In this document: positions 19,133 to 29,453 of the stretch, piece by piece | Numbering within the stretch: position 1 is the stretch's first letter | How the letters are laid out: each line of letters starts with the position of its first letter | Origin: Coix lacryma-jobi var. lacryma-jobi | Taxonomy: Eukaryota; Streptophyta; Magnoliopsida; Poales; Poaceae | Direction: 5' to 3' | Length of the DNA stretch: 64,000 nucleotides | Assembly (NCBI GenBank): GCA_009763385.1 | Contig: VDCT01000287.1 | Span: 62,001-126,000, forward strand | Position numbers and translations under genes: made by a program | The notes under the pieces: model-generated | The model's database searches: none | What the model was told of the DNA's origin: nothing | What the model saw: the letters and a program-made list of their open reading frames with translations, nothing else

Positions 19133-19811
19133 ATGTCTGGAGGTTCGTCCAAAGGCGGAAGAGGAAAGGGTGGGAGGAAGGGACCTCCCATTGTGTGGGA
19201 GGGCTCTCTCGGTCCTGATTCCTTCTTAGAGGCACTATATGAGTTTCCCGTTGAGAGCAAAACGGATTTCAGCCGGGACCGTCCTCTTAGGGGATACGAT
19301 AACCGCTTAGAGGACTGGCCAAAATGCCGCCATGGTGAGGACTGTTTGGTGCAGATGCTCCACGACGACTTGGAGGCAGGCCGACGTTTCTTCAAATGCC
19401 CGCGAGCATGGGTAACTTTATTTAATTGTTGTTGCTATGCCTCTCATGTTTGCTAATACTTAGTCATTTTGTGAATGTCAGTCTTCTATTTCCGAAGAAA
19501 ACTGCGGCTTCACCAGATGGGTGGATCCTCCTCCAATATGGCCGCATCAGGAATACATCTATTATCTGCAGCGTCGTATCGACGATCTTGAAAGAGAAGT
19601 TAAAAGCATGCTCAAGGACTATGATGACGACGACAGCGAAGCAGACGGTTCAGATGAAGCAATATGCCTTGATCCATATTGCAACTGCCCGCATCACAAG
19701 AACAAGGGGCCTCCACCACCGCCGCCACCACCGCCACCACCGCCACCACCACCAATGGGAGGCTATTACGGAGAAGGGTCTACTCAGTTTGCTATGTGGG
19801 ACGACTTCTAG
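19133..19811 (+). CDS. GRF-type zinc-finger protein with coiled coil and polyproline tail (two exons)
   Basis: Model: exon 1 19133-19411, intron 19412-19481 (GTAACT...TGTCAG), exon 2 19482-19811; phase 0, 202 residues. Splicing joins the two halves of a GRF finger: CRHGEDCLVQ and GRRFFKCPRAW in exon 1 with ENCGFTRWVDPP in exon 2, giving the C-x6-C, C and C-G-F-x-x-W ligand pattern of zf-GRF. Downstream are a short coiled-coil-like segment (YYLQRRIDDLEREVKSMLKD), an acidic run, a Cys/His cluster (CLDPYCNCPHH), a 15-proline run and a glycine-rich end. GRF fingers bind nucleic acid in several DNA-repair and topoisomerase proteins. In grass genomes such small GRF genes are common and usually transposon-associated; their role is unknown. 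It converges on the minus-strand GRF gene. Confidence 0.75.
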
Positions 19812-20184
19812 ACTACTTAGACCACTATATGTGTGTTGTGTTGTGCTTATCAATTACCTAAGGCATGTTAGGATTAGTCTAGGACCTTTTAACCAAGTTA
19901 CGGTAAGAGGTCCTCACATGCCATGTACTAGTTTGTTGTTCGTGTACTTATTTGCTCTATTCTATTTCTCGTACTTTATCCCAGAATAAATCGATAACAC
20001 ATGAACTACCGCAAACAATCCAACAACATATGAAAAAGTCAAACAAAGTGCAGTTCAAGACTACATAATCGAGGATCCAAAATAAACGGTACACCGAAGT
20101 ACAAACCAACAGTACAATACACTAACAAGTCCACCAAATGACAACAATGTTCATTACTCAATAATGACTACTTAACCTACCACA

Positions 20185-20874
20185 CTACTGAGTGCAACGA
20201 GGCCACTTTCTCTTCCTCGCAGCATCCGGATCCTGCTCCATGGCAGCCTTGGCACGACGCACACGCTCAAGCCTCTTCTCCCTCTCCCCCCTACGCTTAG
20301 CTGCATCCCTCAGTCTTGCCTCTTCCTCATGCTGCTTTTGTGCTGCCTCTTCTTTGCGTCTCTTCTCCAAACGCTCCTTGTCCTCCGCAGCCCACTTTTT
20401 CATCCTCTCTACGTGCTCCTTGTCCTCCGGCTTCATCTCAGTGTCGATCCACTGCTCGAAGTCACATAGTGGTGGAGGCTCCTGCAAAATACGACTAAGT
20501 CAATTAGTTAATAAAATATAAATGATTTGTCATTCATGTATAGAACAAGCCATCAGCTTCTCACCATCAGTCCAATACGGATCTGTTTAGGTGTAGGGTC
20601 AAAGGCATAATTCTCACACATCCAATATCTCTGACCGTATGTGTGCTCCTCATCAGATATTGCGACCTTACAATCATCGCCGCAGTAGCACATGGGCACC
20701 AGAACACCGCTAGGCAATGGCAAACGGGCATAGGCATTGCCCGTGAGAGGCTGCCTACAATCATCAACGCAATAACAAATGAACATAACACAAAATTACT
20801 TCATTAAAACAGACAAATAAATCAACAATGTACCGATCTTACCTTGCCTTACTAGCTTTGCCACGCCGCGGCAT
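20185..20874 (-). CDS. GRF-type zinc-finger protein with long charged helix (three exons)
   Basis: Model on the minus strand: exon 1 20874-20843, intron to 20755, exon 2 20754-20565, intron to 20482, exon 3 20481-20185; GT-AG borders keep frame, 172 residues. It starts MPRRGKASKAR. The finger is CYCGDDCKV, then YGQRYWMCENYAFDP, then across the second intron PPPLCDFEQWID, the zf-GRF ligand order. Exon 3 continues with about 75 residues rich in K, E, R and A (KKWAAEDKERLEKRRKEEAA), a likely long coiled coil, and ends in a basic patch. The head gene at 19133 lies opposite, tail to tail, about 370 bp away. Both have a GCCGCGCC palindrome cluster upstream. Probably part of one mobile element; the function is not known. 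Confidence 0.75.
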
Positions 20875-21310
20875 CCTAACAATAAAAAATATGTCAACGC
20901 TACACATACATTCATGATTAATTATAAATCTACATAATGACGTAACAAATATTACACAAAAAAATGTACACAAATTGAACAAAATATTAAGCAAAACAGA
21001 TACAAAAAGTCTAATACATGAACAAATCTATCATTAATTAACAACTAACGTCACGACATTTTCAAAATAAATATTGTCTACAAACCCTAACTTACCAAAA
21101 TATGGTTTAATCCTACATTGCAAATATGGATAAAGAACAGCAATATGTATCAAAATACCTCTAGTGCAGAGAGAACAAGTCCGATTGAGGAAGATGAAGA
21201 GAGGAGGGATGAAATGGAATGGATTGGATTGGATTGGATTGAATTGGTTTGGGAGGAGAAGAGAGGAATGAAGAGGAGGCTGCTGCTGGCCGCGGCGGCC
21301 AGATCTAGAT

Positions 21311-21503
21311 AGGCTTTGCCGCGCCAACCCGTCTGGCGCGGCAAAGCCGTTGGCCGCGCCAGCCCGCCTGGCGCGGCAAACTGACGAGTGGGGCCCACGC
21401 GGGCCTGCGTGGCCGGGCGGTGCCACGGTGGCGCTTTTGCCGCGCCGCCATGCATGGCGCGACTAACGTATTTGCCGCGCCATTGGTGACGGCGCGGCAA
21501 AAG
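21311..21503. repeat. Cluster of TTTGCCGCGCCA / TGGCGCGGCAAA palindromic motifs
   Basis: At least four copies of the motif in alternating orientation, matching the core of the inverted repeat at 18687-18824. An A/T-rich tract (21510-21585) follows that resembles a transposon terminal region. The cluster lies about 440 bp upstream of the minus-strand GRF gene. No definite target duplication found. Confidence 0.8.
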
Positions 21504-22284
21504 GGTTAGTTTTGCAAAAAAAAAAAATGGACAGTGTTGTTTCTGAAATTTTTTATTTAATTGGGTTATTAATAAAAAAAATTCCTCCCATGCAAGCACC
21601 AAACTAGGCACGAAAGCATATGTAGTAGTGGGTCCCAATAGAGATGTATGCGAGGAGGAATAAAAAACAAAAATAGTTTGTAGCTAACTACTGTATAGCT
21701 TGACTCTTACAGCTTGACTTATAGTCAAACACTTGGCTTTATTATTAACCATGCCCTAATGTGTGGCCACCTCACCCAACATTGTATAATGTACATACTA
21801 CTAAAAAAATCCTTAGGCCCTTTTGGTTGGACTTTCTAACGTACTTTTGCTTTTGCAAAAACCAAAAGCCAATCAAAGAAGTGAAAAGCCACAACTGCTA
21901 TAGGTTGTACGTAGTGGCGGCAGTACGTAGTGCAGTTTCCGTTTGCTTCACGATGGAAAAAGTGCTAGATTACACGGTTACACTACACCTGACGTGTGTG
22001 AGCAACCCGTGGGATACAGATACAGGAAACAGATACAGCTAGCATATGCTGCTTTTTTCTTTCTAAGGACTAGGGATGGACGTGAACCGATGAAATACGA
22101 TGGAGTAATCGCGTGGAAACGGGTTCCTGAAACAACGGCACCGGCCTTCTCCAAAACAACGGGGCTTGCTTCCTAGTCAACTTTGCTTTAGCGAGAGAAA
22201 ATAAATCAGTATCCTAGCACTGCACCACCGAATATATATGGCATAATGATTTTCATCAAAATAGCGCATTGCTTTTATATATTA

Positions 22285-22541
22285 CTCCCTCCGTCCCAAG
22301 ATATAAGGCGTGCACGTATTTCAAAATTCAAATTTTCTTATCTTTGACTAAGAATTAGTCTAATCATATGAAAATCTTATACTACAAAAGTAATTGTATT
22401 ATATTTGTATTTAGAAATACTTTCTAATGATCAAACTTTTATTTCTATAAATTATATATTATAAGAGAAATTATAGGTTAAAATATATTTTTGAAGACCG
22501 TGTCAAGTCAAATCGCGCCTTATATCTTGGGACGGAGGGAG
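22285..22541. mobile_element. Stowaway-like MITE (Tc1/mariner type)
   Basis: 257 bp with CTCCCTCCGTCCCAAGATATAAGG at one end and its complement at the other, flanked by TA on both sides. Interior AT-rich and non-coding. Confidence 0.92.
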
Positions 22542-22931
22542 TAGTTAGATACAAAAGGTAAAGCTTGAAAACATATGGACAAATGGAAAAGATTTATATT
22601 TCTTTTAGAAAACAAATGACAATGTTTTTTTTTTGCAAAATAACACATATGATTAGATTTTTTGTGGTGAAATCTATCTATATAGATTTAAATTGTTGAC
22701 TTGATACAAATGCTCGTATTTTTCTTTCAGTAGAGATGATATATCTCGACGTCGAAACGATTACGATGACTTTATTATAAAAAAAACCCTCAAACAACAG
22801 AAGTACGGAATTATCATTTTTTGTATTAAAAGAAAAGGTCTATCTAAATAGGGTGGGGGTCGGGTTCTTCGGCTCCGTTTTCTCCGTGGTGCTAATCATA
22901 AAAGCTCGCTCCCCCCGTACCTTTGAAAAAA

Positions 22932-23143
22932 AGTAGCCCGAGACAAATAAAAAGTTCACACCAACTTTTTTTCATTGGTTCCACCATTTGAATAGCAACG
23001 TTGCGGATTTTGCTCTTCGTCACATAAATAACAAAAAAGTAGCCCGAGACAAATAAAAAGTTGACACCAACTTTTTTTCATTGGTTCCACCATTTGAATA
23101 GCAACGTTTGTGCGGATTTTGCTCTTTGTCACATAAATAACCA
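22932..23143. repeat. Tandem duplication, two copies of a 106-bp unit
   Basis: agtagcccgagacaaataaa starts at 22932 and again at 23038. The copies differ by a few bases, including a tgtg insertion in the second. Confidence 0.92.
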
Positions 23144-23702
23144 ACTAAACAGATCCTGAATATAAACCAGTTTACCCATCCCCAAAAAACAGACTTGCCG
23201 AATTTGAAACAAAAAAAAATATCAATAAATTGTAAAGCTTACAACCAAGACCATGTTTGATACCCTATGGATTCTAGATGGGCATTCTATAAATCTTGAT
23301 TTCTAGATAACCCAAAACGTTTCAGATTTTAGGCTCAGACACTAGAATCCCTTCCAATCGGAAAAGAGGTGAAACGATTCTGAAGAGAAACGCTGCGGGT
23401 GATTTCCTGTGCACTAGCCATCATTTTTTTAACAACATATACATTTATATGATTTTATGAGAAAAATATTTCATTCCTATAAGCCAGAATCTTGCCTACG
23501 AGCCAAGTGATGTCTTGAAGTGATTCTGATTCATCATCTGAAATGTTTTTAACTAGAATCTAGATCTGTTATAAAAATCTAGATCCCTACCAAACACATC
23601 CTAAAATCTTACATGTTTGGTTAGATTCTAACCTGAGATCATACATAGTTGAAGGAGTTCATTGTCCATAATGCCCTTAATATTACAACTTACAATCAAC
23701 TA

Positions 23703-23958
23703 CTTCATTCATTTTAAATTGTAAGTCATTCCAAAAATCTTGAAGAGTCAAAGTTTTATAAGTTTAACCAAATTTATATAATAAGATAATAACATTTACG
23801 ATATCAACTAAGTATCATTAAATTGTTTATTATTTATATTTTTATAATATACCTATTTGATGTCATAAATCTTTGTATTTATTTCTATAATAGTAAACTT
23901 TAAAAAGTTTTAACTCTCTTAGATTTTTGAAATAACTTATACTTTAAAACAGAGGGAG
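23703..23958. mobile_element. Diverged Stowaway-like MITE
   Basis: The left end reads cttcattcattttaaattgtaagtcatt and the right end aataacttatactttaaaacagagggag, flanked by TA. It is an older relative of the 22285 element with a degraded left terminus. Confidence 0.65.
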
Positions 23959-24072
23959 TAGGAACTTAGACTAGGGGCAAACTCGTCAATCTCCACCAAA
24001 ACTAAATGGTGCTTATTATTGCATACTAGTGTTTTTTCAACTTTCCCGTTGGTTGATATTTTGTACCTATAT

Positions 24073-24082
24073 TATAAATATA
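24073..24082 (+). promoter_or_regulatory. Possible TATA box upstream of the first CIPK
   Basis: TATAAATATA lies about 315 bp before the ATG. A leader of this length is common for plant kinase genes, but AT-rich surroundings make chance matches likely. Confidence 0.3.
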
Positions 24083-24396
24083 GACACGAACCAATGCACA
24101 CCCAGGCCAAGGGCCATCACACGCATCACGACGCCTAAACTACGGCAATTTTTCACCACGGCCGACATGGACCCAGCCCAGCAAAACACGGAAACGGCGA
24201 GGTCATAAAGCAAAAGCACCCACCCACACAAAAACGAAACGAGAGCAGACGAAAAATCTCCCCACAGAGAACGCGTCAGACTCCGCGAGGGAGAGAGGGA
24301 GAGCAGCGCTGCACAGAATTGTTATCGCATCGCAAGCTGCCTGCCTCCGCTGCCGGCCGCACTACCTAATCGCCGCGCTCGTTTTCCCACCATCCA

Positions 24397-25956
24397 ATGG
24401 CCGCCGTGACGCCGCCGCCGCAGTCGGACCCGTCGCCGCAGAAGGGGCGCCCGGTCTCGTCCGCCGCCGCCGCCGCCTCGGCCAAGCGAGGAGCGGGTGG
24501 GGCGGGCGCCGCTGGGGGGCTGCTGATGGGGAAGTACGAGCTGGGGCGCCTCCTGGGGCACGGCACCTTCGCCAAGGTGTACCACGCGCGGCAAACCGGC
24601 ACGGGGGACAGCGTTGCCATCAAGGTGCTCGACAAGGAGAAGGCCGTGAAGAGCGGTCTCGTCACGCACATCAAGCGCGAGATCGCCGTGCTACGCCGCG
24701 TGCGCCACCCGAACATCGTGCACCTGTTCGAGGTCATGGCCACGAAGTCCAAGATCTACTTCGTCATGGAGCTCGTCCGCGGCGGCGAGCTCTTCTCCCA
24801 CGTCTCCAAGGGCCGACTCAGGGAGGATAAGGCGCGCAGCTACTTCCAGCAGCTCGTCTCCGCCGTGGCGTTCTGCCACGCCCGCGGCGTCTTCCACCGG
24901 GACCTCAAGCCCGAGAACCTCCTCGTCGACGACTGCGGGAACCTCAAGGTATCCGACTTTGGACTCTCCGCCGTCGCCGACCAGTTCCGTCCCGACGGCC
25001 TGCTCCACACCTTCTGCGGCACGCCGGCCTATGTGGCCCCCGAAGTGCTCGCTCGACGCGGGTACGACGGCGCCAAGGCCGACGTCTGGTCCTGCGGTGT
25101 CATCCTCTTTGTGCTCATGGCTGGGTATCTCCCTTTCTATGACAAGAACATCATGGCCATGTACAAGAAGATTTACAAGGGCGAGTTCCGCTGTGCGAGG
25201 TGGTTCTCCAAAGACCTTACCAGCTTGCTGGTGCGCATTCTTGACACTAACCCCAGCACTCGGATCACTTTGCCGGAGATCATGGAGTCCCGCTGGTTCA
25301 AGAAAGGATTCAAGCCTGTCAAGTTCTATATCGAGGATGACCAGCTGCATAACGTTATAGATGATGAGGATGGCCTGTTGGATATGGGACCTGCTGGTCC
25401 TGTTCCTCCACCATTGCCACCTCCACCGCCACCTCTACCTCCGCCAAAGGTTGACGGTGATGAATCAGGGTCGGACTCAGACTCGTCGATCTCATCCTGC
25501 CCTGCTTCAGTGTTATCTGAGGAGAGCCAAAGGCCCCGTGGCTCGCTCCCACGTCCAGCAAGTCTGAATGCGTTCGATATCATATTATTCTCAAAGGGAT
25601 TTAACTTATCAGGGTTATTTGAGGAGAAAGGGGATGAATTGAGGTTCATCTCAGCTGAACCCATGTCGGATATCATAACGAAATTGGAGGACATTGCAAA
25701 GCTTAAGAGCTTCAAGTTGCGGAGGAAGGACTGGCGGATCTGCCTGGAGGGCACAAGGGAAGGAGTTAAGGGGCCATTAACAATTGGCGCGGAGATATTT
25801 GAACTCACACCTCCCCTTGTAATGGTGGAGGTAAAAAAGAAGGCAGGGGATAATGAAGAGTACGAGGACTTCTGCAACAAGGAATTGAAGCCAGGGATGC
25901 AGCACCTTGTCCACCATATGGTCCGAGCTCCTAGTATGCTGACTGATGCCAACTAG
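24397..25956 (+). CDS. CIPK: CBL-interacting protein kinase (CIPK/SnRK3), CIPK12/19 type, intronless
   Basis: A serine/threonine kinase activated by calcium-bound calcineurin-B-like proteins, acting mostly at membranes in ion and stress signalling (family knowledge). 519 residues in one exon. Seen: an alanine/proline-rich N-terminal extension (1-45), kinase domain about 47-301 with glycine loop GHGTFAKV (54-61), lysine K76, HRDLKPEN (167-174, catalytic D169), DFG (187-189), an activation loop with T and CGTPAYVAPE, and APE at 214-216. A linker with two proline runs and a serine/acidic tract (335-380) precedes the NAF/FISL motif NAFDIILFSKGFNLSGLF (from 391) that binds CBL, then a PPI-type region that binds PP2C phosphatases. 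All catalytic residues are kept. The start gives the typical length. Sequence is closest, by memory, to CIPK12 and CIPK19 of rice and Arabidopsis; I cannot fix the number. A second CIPK follows 3.5 kb downstream on the same strand. Confidence 0.96.
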   Translation: MAAVTPPPQSDPSPQKGRPVSSAAAAASAKRGAGGAGAAGGLLMGKYELGRLLGHGTFAKVYHARQTGTGDSVAIKVLDKEKAVKSGLVTHIKREIAVLRRVRHPNIVHLFEVMATKSKIYFVMELVRGGELFSHVSKGRLREDKARSYFQQLVSAVAFCHARGVFHRDLKPENLLVDDCGNLKVSDFGLSAVADQFRPDGLLHTFCGTPAYVAPEVLARRGYDGAKADVWSCGVILFVLMAGYLPFYDKNIMAMYKKIYKGEFRCARWFSKDLTSLLVRILDTNPSTRITLPEIMESRWFKKGFKPVKFYIEDDQLHNVIDDEDGLLDMGPAGPVPPPLPPPPPPLPPPKVDGDESGSDSDSSISSCPASVLSEESQRPRGSLPRPASLNAFDIILFSKGFNLSGLFEEKGDELRFISAEPMSDIITKLEDIAKLKSFKLRRKDWRICLEGTREGVKGPLTIGAEIFELTPPLVMVEVKKKAGDNEEYEDFCNKELKPGMQHLVHHMVRAPSMLTDAN

Positions 25957-28900
25957 ATCAAAAGGTAGTAATTTCCCCCTCACTTTTTCTTATGATGTTA
26001 CTGATGCCATTCCTAACAATATTTTTAATAATGTTTATTTGCATGACTCATGCTAAGGCATGATAAGTTTGCATTGCTAATTCCATGTGAACAGAGATGG
26101 ATTTCCTGGCCCAGATATTCTCTTGCTAGTCTTTGAACTTACTAATTTTGCTAATTGCATGTTGGAAACAATCAAAGTCCGAAATTGTCTGCTGAATGAT
26201 TACTTGAAATGCATCACCACTTGATCCAAATTAAAATTTATATACCATTATTCTAGTGGCTCTGCAGTTGCTTAATGATTGATTTCTTTATTTCTAGGTG
26301 TAGGTCACATGGTTGGTTCACTAAGATCCATGCATTATGAACAGATGTCACAAGCACAAGTTCATCTCACTTGATTAGTTTTTCCACCTAGTTTGACTGG
26401 ATCACTATTTTCTGTAGCTGTTAGTTAGACGAGGACATTTTTCTCTATCACATCTTTCACTTTTAAAAGCTTCTGTTGTGATTACATTCTGTTGAAAGTT
26501 ACCTTATGGGCCGGCAAATAAAAATACAGATTGAATCAATGAACTTAATCTCTGGTTTATTTACCTTTATATGTTCTTACACCAGCATTACTTCCATACT
26601 GTTGTTGCATCTAGCTGTGAGTAATCTACACCCCTTTTTATTGAATGTTATGACAACACATGGTAACATGGTATAAAGTGAAGAAAGTATGAGGCTTTCA
26701 TTCCTTTTAATTCCATAAGGAAAATTTTCTCATAAGCTTTCGTGCATTCAAGTTGGGAACTTTACCCTCTGTAGATAAAACAATTCAGATTTATGTGGTG
26801 TATCGCTTTTATCCCTCTATCATAAATTACAGCAATTTATGACTTCTTCCTGCATTAGGGTTATTCAGGTTTACTTGGGATTGTATTCACCATCCCTTTG
26901 TTGTATGTCAGGAGTTGATTTGTGTGGTTTGGATTTCTTGGCTTTATGTTAAATTTCTTCTGTTAGGGCATGGATATTAAAGCTTTGGTTGTCATAAATA
27001 GGATGGTTTGGGTGTCATAAATCAGCATGGAACCGATGTTTATTACAATTTCTGATACTTGTGACAGTGACAGGACAGCAGAAGCGATTGCTCTAGCTGA
27101 CCATTTCCTTCGCACACTGCAGGCTTTGAACTTAACGACGGCACTTCGCACAGAGCTACTGGTAACAGGAGTGACACTCGGAGCGGCAAGGGGGTAGAGA
27201 CAGAGTTGAGCACAGCACAGTTGACCAGAAGAAATCCTAGTCCGAACAAAAAATCTTGACCAGTTCCACACCATTGTAGTTCCGCCGTCGATGAGCTCGA
27301 CATCTCATGACTGAATTAAGTTCTGTTCCCCACGACCACGAGGGCAAATAATGCCCGCCATGGAGTACGTACCGGTTTCTTTGTTGGCAGTTGCATCTGA
27401 GGTTAAGTTGTTGTTGAATATTGTATTGTATCGCGGCTGGTGGAGCCCTGCTGCTATTGGTTGTAGGCGCGCAGAATAACAGTTAAAATAATTTGATTAA
27501 TCATCATGCTATTCTGTCGTCTCGAACGAAAGATAAATCGGGTGCATCCTGGACCGCCACATGCTCTGCTCCGGCCTGATTGGGATTCCGAGTCTTCGGT
27601 TTCTGATACCGCATAATTGTACGCAGTCCCGATTTGGTGAGGCGCTGATGTTTCGGACTATGCAGGAGTCGCCTAGACACAGGGAGGCCCACGGATTGGC
27701 AGCAAGTGCGGCGGCCCTAGTCGAGCACGTGAGCCGGCGTCCCCGGCGGTGGGTGGGCTACCCACCGGCGCGCGTGGGCTGCCCGGGCCCGGCCAAGAAA
27801 GCGCCGTGTGCGGCTACGCGGGGCTCGGAGTTGGGGCCCTTTTTGTTGCAGCGCGCCTGCAAAGATAAAGATCGCATTATATTATCGTGAAATGGGTCCG
27901 TGTCGCCGTCGTATCCGTGACCGTGTTCATTTTTCTGGATTCGCAAGCCGCCGATAAAGCACACTTGTTGGTGACACTGACATGCGAGCGGTTGGCCGAT
28001 GGGGAATGGCGAGGGCCGCGGATGTGTCTGATACGGGTGACGCTGAACTTGTTAAAACCTTGTCGATATACAATGCATTTCTTCCGATCGGATGAAATGT
28101 TCTAAACAATGAATGGAGTTGTTTTCTTCTTTTTTTCCTCCAAAAATAAATGAAGTTGCTTTCGATATGTTTTTAGAACATCTGCGACCGAAGGCAGTAC
28201 TCGGTAGTCAGTATTCTATTCACTTGGTCATGTATTTGTCTGTGAAACTTTCACTATGACAATTGACATCTGAGTTCGTCCTTATCTATAACCAGCAGGG
28301 TTGGTAAATATTTCTGTATTCTGCGCGGGACCGTTAGAATAACCTTGAACAATCATACTTCTTTGGGTAAAATAGAAAAAAAAACTTGCCACTCCAAGCA
28401 CCCCCCATATGCATCTTTTAACCACTAAATTTGTCTAGACCTGTTTGGTTTAAGGAATTAAGAGAAATTGAACAATAATCTAATAATGAAATGAGAGACA
28501 CTTATATTGGTTTCAATGCATGGAATCCAATATGTTAGTAAAATCCTTCTCGGGAGAATTTGCAAGTATGTTAGAATAATATAATCTACTCTCATCAATC
28601 ATTTTTAACTATCGTTCTCACTTTCCAAGAAGTTGTTATTTAACTTTGACCAAATATAATATTAATATTTATGATACATATATATAATTAGTATTATAGA
28701 TAGATTATTGTAATAAATTTTTTTTGGAGATATAAATGCTGCTAATGTTTTTTTTACCAATATAGTCAAACTTTAAGTTTGACTAATATGGATACTATAG
28801 CTTTGAAACAAAAGTGGGCAATGACGATTTAGCTTTGAAACAGAGAGCATAAACAATTTTTAAGTTGCTAATTTAGTCCATGATCCTCCAATTTAAATAA

Positions 28901-29453
28901 AATATTTTTCTATTTTTCGGGTTTTTAGTGTTTTTTTCTTTGCCGAGTATTTCCACAAGCGACCATTTACACAGCCGATTCACAAGCAACCGCATGTTCT
29001 GTGGTCCTATTATCACTGGTCCCCAGCGCAGACGGTGCTGGAAAACGCTAGTAAAAATATGTTCTGAATTATCTATATAGTAGTGGCAGCTAAGTAACCA
29101 AAAAACCTTCTAATAAAACTAGAAATAGGTGAGGACATCCTAAAACACGGGCTGTGTGGTAAGAACTTGCCTCCCAACCATTGCCTCCGACAGAGTTTCT
29201 CTCTTCTAAAATTAGCAAAACGGAATCCTCATTTCCTCCCCATCCAACACAATTCATTGGACAGTAATCGCCTAATACCTCCTAGCCTCAGATCTCACCA
29301 AACATATCAGACACTGACCTCTCCTGCCAATGGCCATCCACCCGTCTCAACCGCTGCTCAGAGGGACACAATCTCGGTCCGGCTGTTTGCCCGGCCGGAC
29401 CGTCACCCATGAGGCCATGATCGCAAGGAGAACCTCTTTTGCTTCCCACGGCC
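25957..29453. other. Intergenic region between the two CIPK genes
   Basis: The first part may hold a 3' untranslated region of the upstream kinase; an acceptor-like cttgtgacag near 27067 and the mixed composition of 27060-27480 would fit a spliced 3' UTR, but this is weak. A GC-rich block lies at 27545-27860 with ORFs on both strands that resemble nothing. An AT-rich part near 28620-28810 looks like a decayed Stowaway. The last 250 bp are likely promoter and leader of the second kinase. Confidence 0.45.

Larger units (their letters stand above)
21586..24396. other. Intergenic region between transposon island and first CIPK
   Basis: AT-rich spacer without credible genes. It holds a Stowaway MITE (22285-22541), a 106-bp tandem duplication (22932-23143), a decayed Stowaway (23703-23958) and, near 23250-23605, a possible diverged MITE with ccatgtttgatacc / ctaccaaacacatcc ends. 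The last 350 bp are probably promoter and leader of the kinase gene. Confidence 0.6.

Noticed and set aside
19426..19989. 187-residue ORF overlapping the GRF gene exon 2
   Set aside because: Reads through the intron in another frame and gives no domain, whereas the spliced frame restores a GRF finger.
24322..25350. Minus-strand ORFs over the first CIPK, 115-219 residues
   Set aside because: Antisense shadows of the kinase frame.
27561..27964. ORFs in the GC-rich block between the CIPKs
   Set aside because: Open on both strands, no recognisable family, no splice or promoter support.
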